DNA of 64,000 nt from Endozoicomonas sp. SCSIO W0465 (GTDB lineage: Bacteria > Pseudomonadota > Gammaproteobacteria > Pseudomonadales > Endozoicomonadaceae), in contig NZ_CP092417.1 in the NCBI RefSeq assembly GCF_023716865.1, positions 970,001 through 1,034,000 of the forward strand. Direction: 5' to 3'. Below the pieces are notes generated by a model. That model was not told the DNA's origin. It worked only from the letters and a program-made list of their open reading frames with translations, and did no database searches. Positions within the stretch are counted from its first letter, which is position 1, and every line of letters begins with the position of its first letter. Of this stretch, positions 8,876-17,494 are shown piece by piece. Position numbers and translations under genes: made by a program.

Positions 8876-10846
8876 TCAGTCCTTCGTTAACTGAGAATCA
8901 CTTTCCTTATACTTGAGGCTTTGTCGCTTACTTTCAAGTAGTTTCAGGTATTTTTTTCGTGTTTCTTCGTCAAGTTGGCTTGGTCGTTTGTTTTGCAGAC
9001 TGGAACTCAGAAAGCTGCTGTGCTCATTGTGGTTTTGAACTTCGTTATGCTTCTTGCGGATTTTTGCCAGGGTTTCCAGAAACTCATCCCGATGCGCAGT
9101 GGTGCCGTGATCCAGAGCTGCCAAGGCCTGTAGGCGTTTTCCCTTGTCTGTCCCGTACCATTGGGCGATGAGCGTACTGGTATTAAGTAACGGTTCTTTT
9201 TTGAGTATGGTTAACAGGTCGATCAATAATTGACTATCATTGTCGTTTTCCAGTTTCAGATTATCAAATGGCTCTGAAACTTCCCGGGCAAACTCCGGAC
9301 TACATAATAGCTGTCGTATGGCGTAACCGGAAGTCACCAATCTTGCAGAGTTGGCCAGACGGGCTGGTGAAGGCTTGCGTAAAGTCTCTGTGGTATGGTT
9401 CTGATGTTCGTTGGGTGGGTACTGCCTTTCGTCAGTATCGTAGAAAGGGATTGGCTCATAATGATTGTGATGAAAGTGTTCCTCCTGGACGATGCTGCGT
9501 GTTTCTGGCTCTGGTCGACTGCCGGGTAACTCTCTGGTGCGAGCACTCTCCTGAAAATGGGCTTCCAGGTAATGAGTATCCAGTCCTGTGCGGTCTGAGA
9601 GCTTTTTCAGAAGCAACTGGCGAAACAAGCCTTCGGGCAGTTTGTCTATGTAGGGTTGAGCCAGTTTGGCCAAACGGGCGCGACCATCCATGGTCGTCAA
9701 ATCCAGCTCTGACTCCAGTTCCCGGAACAGTAAATTATCAAGGCTGATGGCCTGACTCTTGATTCGCTCAATAAAGCCTTCAGCGCCTTCCTGGCGAACC
9801 ATGGTGTCCGGATCCTCCCCCTGTGGTAGAAACAGGAAGCGAGCCTGGCGACCATCTAGCATATTGGCTAGTGTGGACTCCAGTGCACGCCATGCGGCGC
9901 GTCGGCCGGCGTCATCGCCATCGAAGCAGAAAATGACCTCGGGTACGACTTTAAAAAGTCGCTGCATATGGTCAGAAGTGGTGGCGGTGCCCAAAGTGGC
10001 GACAGCATTGGTGATGCCTTGCTGGGCAAGGGCAATGACATCCATATACCCTTCAACCACCAGGATGCGGCTCAGCTTGCGGTTGGCCTGTCGAGCTTCA
10101 AATAATCCGTAAAGTTCCTTGCCTTTATGAAAAACAGGGGATTCGGGAGAGTTCAGATACTTGGGTTTTTCATCACCAAGAACACGCCCGCCAAAGGCAA
10201 TATAACGACCCCGGCTATCCCGGATAGGGAAAATGATGCGCTCCCGGAAGCGGTCATAGACTGTATTGCGGTCTTCATTATTGACCAACATTCCGGTCGT
10301 GATCAGTTGTTGTTCTTTTTCTGGTGATGTAGCCAGTTCTTTCTTCAGGTTGTCCCAGCCGGGCGGGGCAAAGCCGATAGCAAAGTGCTGGCAGGTCTGC
10401 TGATCGAGGCCCCGGCTTTTCAAGTAGTGGGATGCCTTTGGCGAGTGCCCATGCTGTTTAAGTTGGCGGCTATAGAAGTCTACTGCGCGTGCCATCAGGT
10501 TGTAGAGTTCGCTGTGGTCCGGGCCGCGTTGTTGGTGAGGGTTTTCTTCCCTGGGAACGTCCAGGCCCAGCTGTCCTGCCAAGGTTTCAACCGCTTCAGG
10601 GAAGTCCAGATGGTCGTGATCCATGACAAAGCCAAGGGCGTTGCCACTGGCTCCGCAGCCAAAGCAGTAGTAGAACTGCTTGTCAGGACTCACCGAAAAG
10701 GATGGGGTTTTCTCTTTGTGGAAAGGACAGCAGGCCGAGTAGTTGCGACCGGTTTTTTTCAACTTAACCCGGAGATCAATAACATCGACGATGTCAATGC
10801 GGGTAAGGAGGTCATCAATAAAATACTGGGGAATCCGTCCGGCCAT
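8876..10846 (-). CDS. dnaG: DNA primase
   Basis: DnaG makes RNA primers for replication. The N-terminal zinc-binding domain has CPFHKEKTPSFSVSPDKQ and CFGC. The catalytic core shows TOPRIM motifs VVEGYMDV and FDGDDAGRRA. The C-terminal part should bind DnaB helicase. At 656 residues it is longer than the E. coli protein (581); the extra length is a hydrophilic, His/Gln/Glu-rich linker around residues 430-490 plus a charged tail. It is separated from yqeY by an opposite-strand small gene, and a candidate promoter lies at 10923-10952. Confidence 0.96.
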   Translation of the reverse strand: MAGRIPQYFIDDLLTRIDIVDVIDLRVKLKKTGRNYSACCPFHKEKTPSFSVSPDKQFYYCFGCGASGNALGFVMDHDHLDFPEAVETLAGQLGLDVPREENPHQQRGPDHSELYNLMARAVDFYSRQLKQHGHSPKASHYLKSRGLDQQTCQHFAIGFAPPGWDNLKKELATSPEKEQQLITTGMLVNNEDRNTVYDRFRERIIFPIRDSRGRYIAFGGRVLGDEKPKYLNSPESPVFHKGKELYGLFEARQANRKLSRILVVEGYMDVIALAQQGITNAVATLGTATTSDHMQRLFKVVPEVIFCFDGDDAGRRAAWRALESTLANMLDGRQARFLFLPQGEDPDTMVRQEGAEGFIERIKSQAISLDNLLFRELESELDLTTMDGRARLAKLAQPYIDKLPEGLFRQLLLKKLSDRTGLDTHYLEAHFQESARTRELPGSRPEPETRSIVQEEHFHHNHYEPIPFYDTDERQYPPNEHQNHTTETLRKPSPARLANSARLVTSGYAIRQLLCSPEFAREVSEPFDNLKLENDNDSQLLIDLLTILKKEPLLNTSTLIAQWYGTDKGKRLQALAALDHGTTAHRDEFLETLAKIRKKHNEVQNHNEHSSFLSSSLQNKRPSQLDEETRKKYLKLLESKRQSLKYKESDSQLTKD

Positions 10847-10922
10847 GGTGGAGTGTTCTTGAACAACGAAAGAATTTGATGTGATGACTTATTTTATCAT
10901 CTGCGTGGGCTTGTGTCGGTAT

Positions 10923-10952
10923 TTAATAAGCTATAGATAAGACTTTTGTCCA
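10923..10952 (-). promoter_or_regulatory. Candidate dnaG promoter
   Basis: On the minus strand TGGACA (10947-10952), an 18-bp spacer, then TATTAA (10923-10928), about 80 bp before the dnaG start. It would give dnaG-rpoD its own transcript, consistent with the opposite-strand gene lying between dnaG and yqeY. This is based on hexamer similarity only. Confidence 0.35.
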
Positions 10953-10992
10953 GGAGGCTGTATACCTTGGTGTAATAGCAGACATACTTTAC

Positions 10993-11006
10993 TTACGTTA
11001 ACGTAA
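10993..11006. promoter_or_regulatory. Perfect 14-bp palindrome TTACGTTAACGTAA
   Basis: An exact palindrome in the intergenic region, 37 bp before the start of the small gene at 11044. Its shape resembles the operators of MerR-type regulators such as LiuR, but the match is from memory and the regulator is unknown. Confidence 0.4.
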
Positions 11007-11043
11007 TTGGGTCAAAGGGAAATTAGCCGATAGGGAGGTCGCT

Positions 11044-11361
11044 ATGTTTTTAATGAAATTGTGCGGGATTCATTATTTGTCGTACAGCGATAAACAATTG
11101 GATGATGTGTCTGGCCGTAAAGCTGCTATCTCTGATCCTGAGTGCATTTATCTTCCGGGTGATAATCGAGACAAGGTTGAGCTGGCGCTGAAGCTTTTCG
11201 GAAGGGCGACTGTCAGCAACACGGCTAAAGTACTGCAAAAAAATCGATTGCCATCAGTTAGGCTTGCTGGCTATGCATTGGAGATTGGGATTAAACTGGG
11301 GATCAAAAAAGTAAAGCCAATTGTGCAAGCACAAGTCAGTAGCTTAAGTGGACAGGATTAG
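11044..11361 (+). CDS. Small hypothetical protein (105 aa)
   Basis: I do not recognise the family. The start has a strong SD (AGGGAGGT) 5 bp before the ATG, which argues that it is real. The product has no signal peptide or clear membrane helix. It is basic in its C-terminal half (GIKLGIKKVKP) and contains the stretch SNTAKVLQKNRLPSVRLAGYALEIG, here cited only as its position near residues 58-82, which is probably helical. It lies on the opposite strand between dnaG and yqeY, interrupting the macromolecular-synthesis cluster, and is preceded by a 14-bp palindrome that may be an operator. It ends 20 bp before yqeY, convergent to it. Confidence 0.6.
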   Translation: MFLMKLCGIHYLSYSDKQLDDVSGRKAAISDPECIYLPGDNRDKVELALKLFGRATVSNTAKVLQKNRLPSVRLAGYALEIGIKLGIKKVKPIVQAQVSSLSGQD

Positions 11362-11381
11362 GTGCTGCCAGTTACCCATGA

Positions 11382-11837
11382 TTATTGCTGGCTCAGTCGT
11401 GATTTAACAATTTTGCTGATGGATGACATGTCTGCCCGGCCCTGTGCCTGTGGTTTGACCATGCCCATTACCTTGCCCATGTCGGCCATGCCGGATGCGC
11501 CTGTGCTATTAATGGCAAGGTCGACCAGTTCGGTGATTTCAGTGTCCGATAGTGGGGCAGGGAGGAAGTCGGCAAGAACCTCAAGTTCCAGCTTTTCCTG
11601 ATCGGCAAGATCCGTGCGCCCGGCAGACTCGAACTGTTCAATGGCATCGCGACGCTGCTTTACCATTTTGTCCAGAGCCGCCAGGGCACGTTGATCGTCT
11701 AATGATTTTTCATCGACTTCAATGCGCTTCAGTTCGGCCAGGGCCAAACGGATAGTACCCAGTCGTGGCTTGTCGCGATTGCGCATGGCTTCCTTCATGG
11801 CTTCTGTCAGTTGGTCCCTGACAATGCAATCACTCAT
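11382..11837 (-). CDS. yqeY: GatB/YqeY-domain protein
   Basis: YqeY proteins share the tRNA-binding C-terminal domain of the GatB amidotransferase subunit; their exact role is not settled. The product is 151 residues, typical for the family. It has the conserved start (RDQLTEAMKEAMRNRDKPRL), the helical middle KMVKQRRDAIEQFESAGR and the ending MADMGKVMGMVKPQAQGRAD. The frame could extend to 11885, but the ATG at 11837 has AGGA at 7 nt and aligns with the family start. It lies between rpsU and dnaG as in many Pseudomonas relatives. Confidence 0.92.
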   Translation of the reverse strand: MSDCIVRDQLTEAMKEAMRNRDKPRLGTIRLALAELKRIEVDEKSLDDQRALAALDKMVKQRRDAIEQFESAGRTDLADQEKLELEVLADFLPAPLSDTEITELVDLAINSTGASGMADMGKVMGMVKPQAQGRADMSSISKIVKSRLSQQ

Positions 11838-11940
11838 GACACGTTCCTTTTTACCTGAAGTAGGGTTGGTGGGTCTAAAGCCCAATGGGAGTCGAAGCGT
11901 AAATCATACGATTGATGCAACAGACGGTAACGTCAGTTGA

Positions 11941-12156
11941 TCAATACAGACGCTCACGACGACGCTGCTCGCGCTGCAGTTTTTTAAGATGACGCTTAAC
12001 AGCAGCAGCGGCCTTGCGCTTGCGAACGGTAGTTGGCTTCTCGTAGTGCTCACGACGACGAACTTCCGCCAGGATACCGGCTTTTTCACAAGAGCGCTTG
12101 AAACGGCGCAGGGCTACGTCAAACGGTTCATTCTCTTTAACTTTAACAGCAGGCAT
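11941..12156 (-). CDS. rpsU: 30S ribosomal protein S21
   Basis: S21 takes part in mRNA binding at initiation. The 71-residue product matches the family exactly: PFDVALRRFKRSCEKAG followed by a very basic helix ending in REQRRRERLY. It is the first gene of the leftward rpsU-yqeY-dnaG-rpoD cluster. A promoter with a GC-rich discriminator lies at 12389-12417 on the same strand. Confidence 0.97.
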   Translation of the reverse strand: MPAVKVKENEPFDVALRRFKRSCEKAGILAEVRRREHYEKPTTVRKRKAAAAVKRHLKKLQREQRRRERLY

Positions 12157-12388
12157 GCAGAGATCACCTTCCTTTTAATAACAAATGTTGACCATGAATC
12201 CGCCCCGGTCAGTGCGACTGAAGGCTAAAAAACTCACGGCTGGATTACAGCCAATGCTGCGCGAATGCGATCATCCAACCCCTGTGATTACTAATTTCAT
12301 GCTTGGAAAAGACGGGTCTTTACGCAAAAGCGGAACGTTAATACTCACACTAACAGGACCGATGGGTCGCAGCTTTTCAAGGGCGCGA

Positions 12389-12417
12389 ATTTTAAAGCTT
12401 ATTCAACAAAAATGCAA
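12389..12417 (-). promoter_or_regulatory. Promoter for the rpsU cluster
   Basis: On the minus strand TTGCAT (12412-12417), 17 bp, then TAAAAT (12389-12394), followed by the GC-rich TTCGCGCCC, a discriminator typical of stringently controlled ribosomal promoters. The whole 12157-12518 gap between rpsU and divergent tsaD holds no other gene; a plus-strand ORF inside it looks spurious. Confidence 0.5.
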
Positions 12418-12518
12418 AAAACGCCCACTTACCGTATGATCCTTTTGCTTTTAGGAAATATCCGGGTTAGGGATTTTCCTCAGCTATTTTTGCGTAATTT
12501 GTATCACAGGTTTGCTAA

Positions 12519-13568
12519 ATGATTGTTCTCGGGATTGAAACTTCCTGCGATGAAACCGGCATTGCCCTTTATGACAGCGAGAAAGGCCTGCTGAGCGATG
12601 CCCTGTTCAGTCAGATTGATATGCACATTGATTACGGTGGTGTCGTACCTGAACTGGCTTCCAGAGACCATATCCAGAGAGTTTTGCCCCTGATTAATGA
12701 AGTGCTAGGGCAGGCCGGTATCGGTAAAGATCAGATCGATGCTGTGGCTTACACTCGTGGACCGGGGCTGGTGGGAGCCTTGATGGTGGGCGCTTGTATT
12801 GGCAAAGCATTGGCCTGGGCATGGCGTATTCCATCGGTGGGTGTTCACCATATGGAAGGTCATCTGCTGGCACCTATGCTGGAAGACACGCCTGTAGTCT
12901 TTCCGTTTGTGGCACTGTTGGTGTCCGGTGGCCACACCCAGCTGGTTCAGGTGGATGGCATTGGCCGTTACACCCTGCTGGGCGAGTCTGTTGACGATGC
13001 TGCCGGAGAAGCGTTTGACAAAGTGGCTGCGATGCTGGGTCTGGATTATCCCGGCGGTCCTGCCATTGCCCGGCTGGCAACAGAAGGACAGGCGGGGCGT
13101 TTCCGTTTTCCCCGGCCTATGACGGATCGTCCGGGCCTGGATTTCAGCTTCAGTGGCTTGAAAACCTACACCTTTAATACTGTCGCAAAATGTTGTGAAG
13201 CGTCTATGGCTAAAGCGCTCACCGATCAGGATCGTGCCGATATCGCCCGTGCGTTTGAAGAGGCGGTGGTGGCCACGTTGACTATCAAGTGTCGTCGGGC
13301 CCTGCAGCAGACGGGTATGAAGCAGCTGATTATTGCCGGTGGTGTCAGTGCCAATGAGTCACTGCGGACTGCTTTGGAATCCATGGTAGAAAAAGAAGGT
13401 GCCGTGTTGCGATATGCCCGCCCCCGGTTTTGCACAGATAATGGTGCCATGATCGCCTATGCTGGCTGCCAGCGGCTGTTGGCTGGCCAGTGTGACGGGC
13501 CTGAAGTGGTGCCTGTACCCCGTTGGTCTATGGAAGAGCTTGAACCTGTCAGTCAGGTGGTTGTCTGA
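12519..13568 (+). CDS. tsaD: tRNA threonylcarbamoyladenosine synthase subunit TsaD
   Basis: TsaD, with TsaB and TsaE, transfers the threonylcarbamoyl group to A37 of ANN-decoding tRNAs. The 349-residue product starts MIVLGIETSCDETGIALYD. It has the metal-binding HHMEGHL pair of histidines, SGGHTQLV and the C-terminal GGVSANESLR and CTDNGAMIAYAG blocks. It is divergent from rpsU, the classic arrangement next to the rpsU-dnaG-rpoD operon, and is followed 89 bp later by folB. Confidence 0.97.
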   Translation: MIVLGIETSCDETGIALYDSEKGLLSDALFSQIDMHIDYGGVVPELASRDHIQRVLPLINEVLGQAGIGKDQIDAVAYTRGPGLVGALMVGACIGKALAWAWRIPSVGVHHMEGHLLAPMLEDTPVVFPFVALLVSGGHTQLVQVDGIGRYTLLGESVDDAAGEAFDKVAAMLGLDYPGGPAIARLATEGQAGRFRFPRPMTDRPGLDFSFSGLKTYTFNTVAKCCEASMAKALTDQDRADIARAFEEAVVATLTIKCRRALQQTGMKQLIIAGGVSANESLRTALESMVEKEGAVLRYARPRFCTDNGAMIAYAGCQRLLAGQCDGPEVVPVPRWSMEELEPVSQVVV

Positions 13569-13657
13569 GACTGGATCGCTACAGGCGCTATTCAGCGCTA
13601 TTTTTGGACAGTCTTTTTCAGCCGGTGCTTGCGCCGTCTTCGTGATTACAAGAGAGA

Positions 13658-14041
13658 ATGAGTCTGACTCCCATGGATAAAGTACGAATAGAAGCCGTAG
13701 AAACTCAAGCGGTCATCGGTGTTTATGAGTTTGAGCACGCGGCTCCACAGCCATTGGTGCTGGATCTGGAACTGACGACTGATTTTAGCCGTGCATTTAT
13801 CAGTGACGACCTGCAGGATGCCCTGGATTACGATGCGATCACCCAGCGGGTCAGGGCATTTTGTGAAGGGTCAAGGTATCAGCTGATAGAGGCTCTGGCT
13901 GGCGGCATCATCACTGAGGTAATAGCGCATTACCCGGTCGATAGAGTGGCTGTGACCATTCGAAAGCCGAAGGCTTTGACCAATGCGCTTGCCACTGTCT
14001 GGTGTGAGCGGACCCGTGCACAAATGATGGCGCAGGAATAG
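13658..14041 (+). CDS. folB: Dihydroneopterin aldolase
   Basis: FolB cleaves 7,8-dihydroneopterin to 6-hydroxymethyl-dihydropterin in folate synthesis. The family blocks are GVYEFEHAAPQPLVLDLEL (active-site Glu), the YDAIT motif, YQLIEALA and the catalytic-lysine segment IRKPKAL. There are two candidate starts. The ATG at 13658 has AGAGAG just upstream, while the ATG at 13673 (MDKVRIEAVE) aligns better with the E. coli start but has no SD. folK begins 7 nt after the stop. Confidence 0.93.
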   Translation: MSLTPMDKVRIEAVETQAVIGVYEFEHAAPQPLVLDLELTTDFSRAFISDDLQDALDYDAITQRVRAFCEGSRYQLIEALAGGIITEVIAHYPVDRVAVTIRKPKALTNALATVWCERTRAQMMAQE

Positions 14042-14047
14042 TTAACC

Positions 14048-14431
14048 GTGACTGTCTATGTGCTTGGTATTGGTGCCAATATAAACGCTGAGTATCAGTG
14101 CCGTCAGATAATCGCTGCCCTGGAGCAGCGATTTGGTCAGGTCAGGGTTAGTGCGCTGGTGACAACTAAGGCGGTTGGTCTTGAGGCCCCCGATTATATG
14201 AATGGGGTGGTTTGCTTTGAATCAGACATCAGTGCTGAGGCATTGCAACAATGGTGCAAGAAGCTTGAAGAGCAACTGGGGAGGGATCGTGAGCAGATCC
14301 TTTGTGCTGCAGATATTGACCTGTTGCTGGCTGTTAATCCGGCAGAGGGTTTGTTAATTGAAAAGCTTGTCAATCAGGTTGAAGAACCCTGGTTTCGGCC
14401 TCTGGTGGCTGAGTTGTTAAATGATCAATGA
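14048..14431 (+). CDS. folK: FolK-like pterin pyrophosphokinase, short and divergent
   Basis: HPPK transfers pyrophosphate from ATP to hydroxymethyl-dihydropterin, the step after FolB. Similarity is seen in the start (VYVLGIGANINAEYQCRQII), in APDYMNGVV and in LEEQLGRDRE. The metal-binding Asp pair survives as ADIDLLL. Only 127 residues are present against about 160 in typical FolK. The Arg-rich loop usually before the Asp pair reads CAADIDL, and the conserved PH motif region is missing. The start is GTG at 14048. It may be a reduced enzyme, a partner of FolB, or inactive; its place 7 nt after folB supports the pathway assignment. Confidence 0.75.
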   Translation: MTVYVLGIGANINAEYQCRQIIAALEQRFGQVRVSALVTTKAVGLEAPDYMNGVVCFESDISAEALQQWCKKLEEQLGRDREQILCAADIDLLLAVNPAEGLLIEKLVNQVEEPWFRPLVAELLNDQ

Positions 14432-14490
14432 TAAGGGTTGTTCGGACCTGATTTTCTGGCCATGATCAGCCAGTTCCAGAAAAAAGGATA

Positions 14491-14518
14491 AAAAAAGGCC
14501 GCCTTGCAAAGACGGCCT
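14491..14518 (-). terminator. Terminator for the 898-aa gene
   Basis: On the minus strand AGGCCG pairs with CGGCCT (stem arms 14513-14518 and 14496-14501) and is followed by seven T. It faces the leftward gene that ends at 14611. Confidence 0.7.
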
Positions 14519-14610
14519 GAGGATATCAGGGGTTAACCTGATAAGACATGGCAAAAGCTCTGTACTTATCGAACGTGTTGAGTTTACCTCATTATTTCAC
14601 TGGCCTGACC

Positions 14611-17307
14611 CTATGATTGGACGGGATGACCTATGAACGAAAAATCCTCCGTGCTTGGCTCAATAAGGGGGTTATCGTCAATGGTTTCAAAACCGTCGTC
14701 AGAATGTGACGAACAAACACTCACAACACCCCGTCTAACTCGTTCAGCTTTCCCGGCAATATACTGCTGCAGGAACTGACTGTCGGACATGAATTCACGG
14801 GCTCCTGGTGTGGCGTCCCTGATTATCTCGTACATCATGCTGCTGTCATCAGAATCATCGCCAGCGTCTGAACCTTGCTTCTGGAGCTGAAACAACTGCC
14901 TGGGCATGGCGGCGATGTTATCGTCAATCTCTGACGTGTCGTTGCCGGATTGGCCGGGAACATTATCGGCTGATGCTGAACGAAACCTTTGTTTGCTGCG
15001 TTCTGCTGCCAGCTGCTGATTATAAGCAAGCAAATTTTCCTCGGTCAGAGTGTGGCGTTTTTCTCCATTCGCTTTTAACAAGGCGGACATTTTGGCGACT
15101 CGTTGGTCTGATTCCTGCTCTATTTTCTCAAGCCTTGTCATTCCCACAGGTGCTTCCGGTATTCTTACAGAAACTACCGGTTTACTGACAGGCTCCTGGT
15201 TTTTGACAATGGTTCTGAACTTATCATAGCCCTCATGCCTGCCATTGATGTTACTGCACTTAACCACCCAGTGATTACTGAGCTGGCCGGGTGCTTCTTG
15301 CCATTTGACATTACCATCCAGGTCTTTCAGGACTTTGCCATACTCATCTCTTTGGGCAACATAGCTTCTGTATTCCAGCTCCGACGGGCTAGCCTTGCTC
15401 CACTTCATGCCTTGCTGATGCTGGTAATCGGAGTCAGACGTTTTTCCGTTGTACTCCGGGGTTATCTTCTTGTCAGGCGTGGGGATGACAATATCGTTCA
15501 CCTTGGCATACGTGGTTGAGCTAACACCGACGACTCTGCCACTGCTATCTCGGGCAAAGATATCCAGGACATCGCCTTTCGCATCTTTATAAACCCAGTT
15601 CTTCAGGCGATCAATATCCAGTCTGTCCCGTGTGCCTGATGCTCTGTACCCGTAATGAGGATCTGCAGAATCAAGTACCAGTGCACCGTTTTTCCAGTCA
15701 TCGATGTCTTGTGCACGGTGTTCCTGAAGGGCAGGGCACATCCTGTTCAGGTATTCAAGCTCTTTATGAATCGACATCAGCGTACACTCTTTGGCATAGA
15801 TTGCCAGGTGGCGCCTGTTGATATCGATATCCATTTCCAAACGCCTGGCCCGGTCTCTCGATGCCTGTATCGTAAACCTGTCTCCGATTTCTTCTGCCAG
15901 TGTCAGATCCCTTCGCTGTTCTGCAAGGCTGGCTTCTAAGGCATTAACCAGTGCTTCAACTTCCGCCTTATAGGCTTCAGGATCCCTCGCTCCCCCAATG
16001 TAGCGTGTGGTATCCCAGTTGCCCGGGTAGGCAGCGTGAAAATCAGCCTTCATCACGTCCAGGTCATTGACAAGGGTTTGAGCTGCTGAATGAAGATTGT
16101 AGCGATGTTGTCCGCTTTGCAGCTTGTATGCGTCGATCACGTGCTGATCAGTACACTTGAGCGCCGGACGTTTGGGAGGCATGCCAGGGTGAACAGGTGC
16201 TTGTTTGTCAAAAGCTTTATCTTTCTTGTCAGCTTTCTCTTTGGCTTTCTGATATTTTGCATGTTCCTGATTATATGCGGCCAGCTTCTGTTGGTAAGCT
16301 TCCAGATCTTTGTTGTAATCATTCAGAGCGGTTGCGTACGCTGGGTCATTACCCAGTCTCCTCGCTACTTCTGCATTGTCGGCATCAAGGAGCTTCTCAG
16401 TAACCTGACCATCGGGGGTCTTCTCGGTAACCACAACGGCGGCGCGATTTTTTTCATCAGCAAGCGTCAGGGCCCGGGTTGGGATAACCTGGTATTCTTC
16501 ATTGGTTTGTTGATTCACGCGGCGAACGCTTTCTTTGTTCAGCTCCAGATGGCCCGTCTTTAGTTGTTGATTGAACAATCGGTTAGCTGCCGCGCGGGCT
16601 TTTTGACTCATTATCTCGTCGTAAGCTTCTTGTTCGGTAACATCGAATTGTTTGGCCAGATCGGTACACAACAGTTGCGTGTGAATATCAGTGAATCCTT
16701 TCATGGCCACATCCAGACAGGCCTTTTCAAATGCCTGACGCTTTGCTTCGCTATGATCAAGCTGAGCCTTCTCTGCAATAGCTTTCTGCTCCAGCTTTCT
16801 GGCGTCATACCTGGCTGGCTGGAACACATAGAGAAACCCTTCGTAAGCAGGGGTAATGACGTAATTTTGCAGAGGTTTGGCAACCAACTTAACGATGTTA
16901 ACGATGAGCTTCAAGGGAAGAGCAAGGTATGAACCCACGACTTTCAATGTTTCAACAGCACGCTCACTGAGGCTGCGTTTGTGAAGGACAACGATTGACT
17001 CTTCTTTTTTCTCGGGTTGCCCGGCAGGTGCAGGCTGAGCAGGTATTTCTTCGGCAAGGTTTTCTGCAGACCTGACTCGTTTGGGCTCTCCTGAGACAGT
17101 GACGCCTTCTTCAGCTCTATCCGATATCGGTACAAATGGTGCCTGTGGCGGCGTTTGGGTTGATTGGTCAACTTTCATTGTTGGAGCTACTGCCACGGGC
17201 CTGGCTTTGGTGACGGTAGGCGGTTTGGCTCCGGGTAGATGCGGGGAAGCAAATGGGACATGGGTAGTAGTTACCTGGGGTGCTACAACAGGACCGGTGT
17301 TTGCCAT
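14611..17307 (-). CDS. Large orphan protein, effector-like (898 aa)
   Basis: No family is recognised. There is no signal peptide. The first 60 residues are rich in Pro, Thr, Ala and Val, as in many type III secretion signals. Residues about 120-160 form a hydrophobic/amphipathic block (YLALPLKLIVNIVKLVAKPL) that could touch a membrane. A Lys/Gln/Tyr-rich helical stretch lies near 340-380 and further charged helices near 450-520. The C-terminal 150 residues are acidic and Ser-rich, with two similar short motifs RVRSAENL (near 80) and RSASADNV (near 780). The SD AAGGA sits 8 nt before the ATG. The gene is monocistronic, with a private terminator and an AT-rich upstream region of 187 bp. A secreted host-directed effector is an inference. 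Confidence 0.8.
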   Translation of the reverse strand: MANTGPVVAPQVTTTHVPFASPHLPGAKPPTVTKARPVAVAPTMKVDQSTQTPPQAPFVPISDRAEEGVTVSGEPKRVRSAENLAEEIPAQPAPAGQPEKKEESIVVLHKRSLSERAVETLKVVGSYLALPLKLIVNIVKLVAKPLQNYVITPAYEGFLYVFQPARYDARKLEQKAIAEKAQLDHSEAKRQAFEKACLDVAMKGFTDIHTQLLCTDLAKQFDVTEQEAYDEIMSQKARAAANRLFNQQLKTGHLELNKESVRRVNQQTNEEYQVIPTRALTLADEKNRAAVVVTEKTPDGQVTEKLLDADNAEVARRLGNDPAYATALNDYNKDLEAYQQKLAAYNQEHAKYQKAKEKADKKDKAFDKQAPVHPGMPPKRPALKCTDQHVIDAYKLQSGQHRYNLHSAAQTLVNDLDVMKADFHAAYPGNWDTTRYIGGARDPEAYKAEVEALVNALEASLAEQRRDLTLAEEIGDRFTIQASRDRARRLEMDIDINRRHLAIYAKECTLMSIHKELEYLNRMCPALQEHRAQDIDDWKNGALVLDSADPHYGYRASGTRDRLDIDRLKNWVYKDAKGDVLDIFARDSSGRVVGVSSTTYAKVNDIVIPTPDKKITPEYNGKTSDSDYQHQQGMKWSKASPSELEYRSYVAQRDEYGKVLKDLDGNVKWQEAPGQLSNHWVVKCSNINGRHEGYDKFRTIVKNQEPVSKPVVSVRIPEAPVGMTRLEKIEQESDQRVAKMSALLKANGEKRHTLTEENLLAYNQQLAAERSKQRFRSASADNVPGQSGNDTSEIDDNIAAMPRQLFQLQKQGSDAGDDSDDSSMMYEIIRDATPGAREFMSDSQFLQQYIAGKAERVRRGVVSVCSSHSDDGFETIDDNPLIEPSTEDFSFIGHPVQS

Positions 17308-17494
17308 GGTTTATGTCCTTATTCAGTTTGTATGATTGATTTACATCAATAGATTATTGACTGAACGTTTTGACAGTTTATTTGGAGTTTTGTTCCAGTT
17401 TGATAGTAATTAATGAAGTGCCACTCATCAGACTGTAATTGGGTGTGTATTAAGCGCTTGAAATTAATATCAATAGCTCTTAATACAGTGACAT

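Noticed and set aside
12185..12439. 84-codon ORF between rpsU and tsaD
   Set aside because: It covers the divergent promoter region, has no SD and no protein-like composition.
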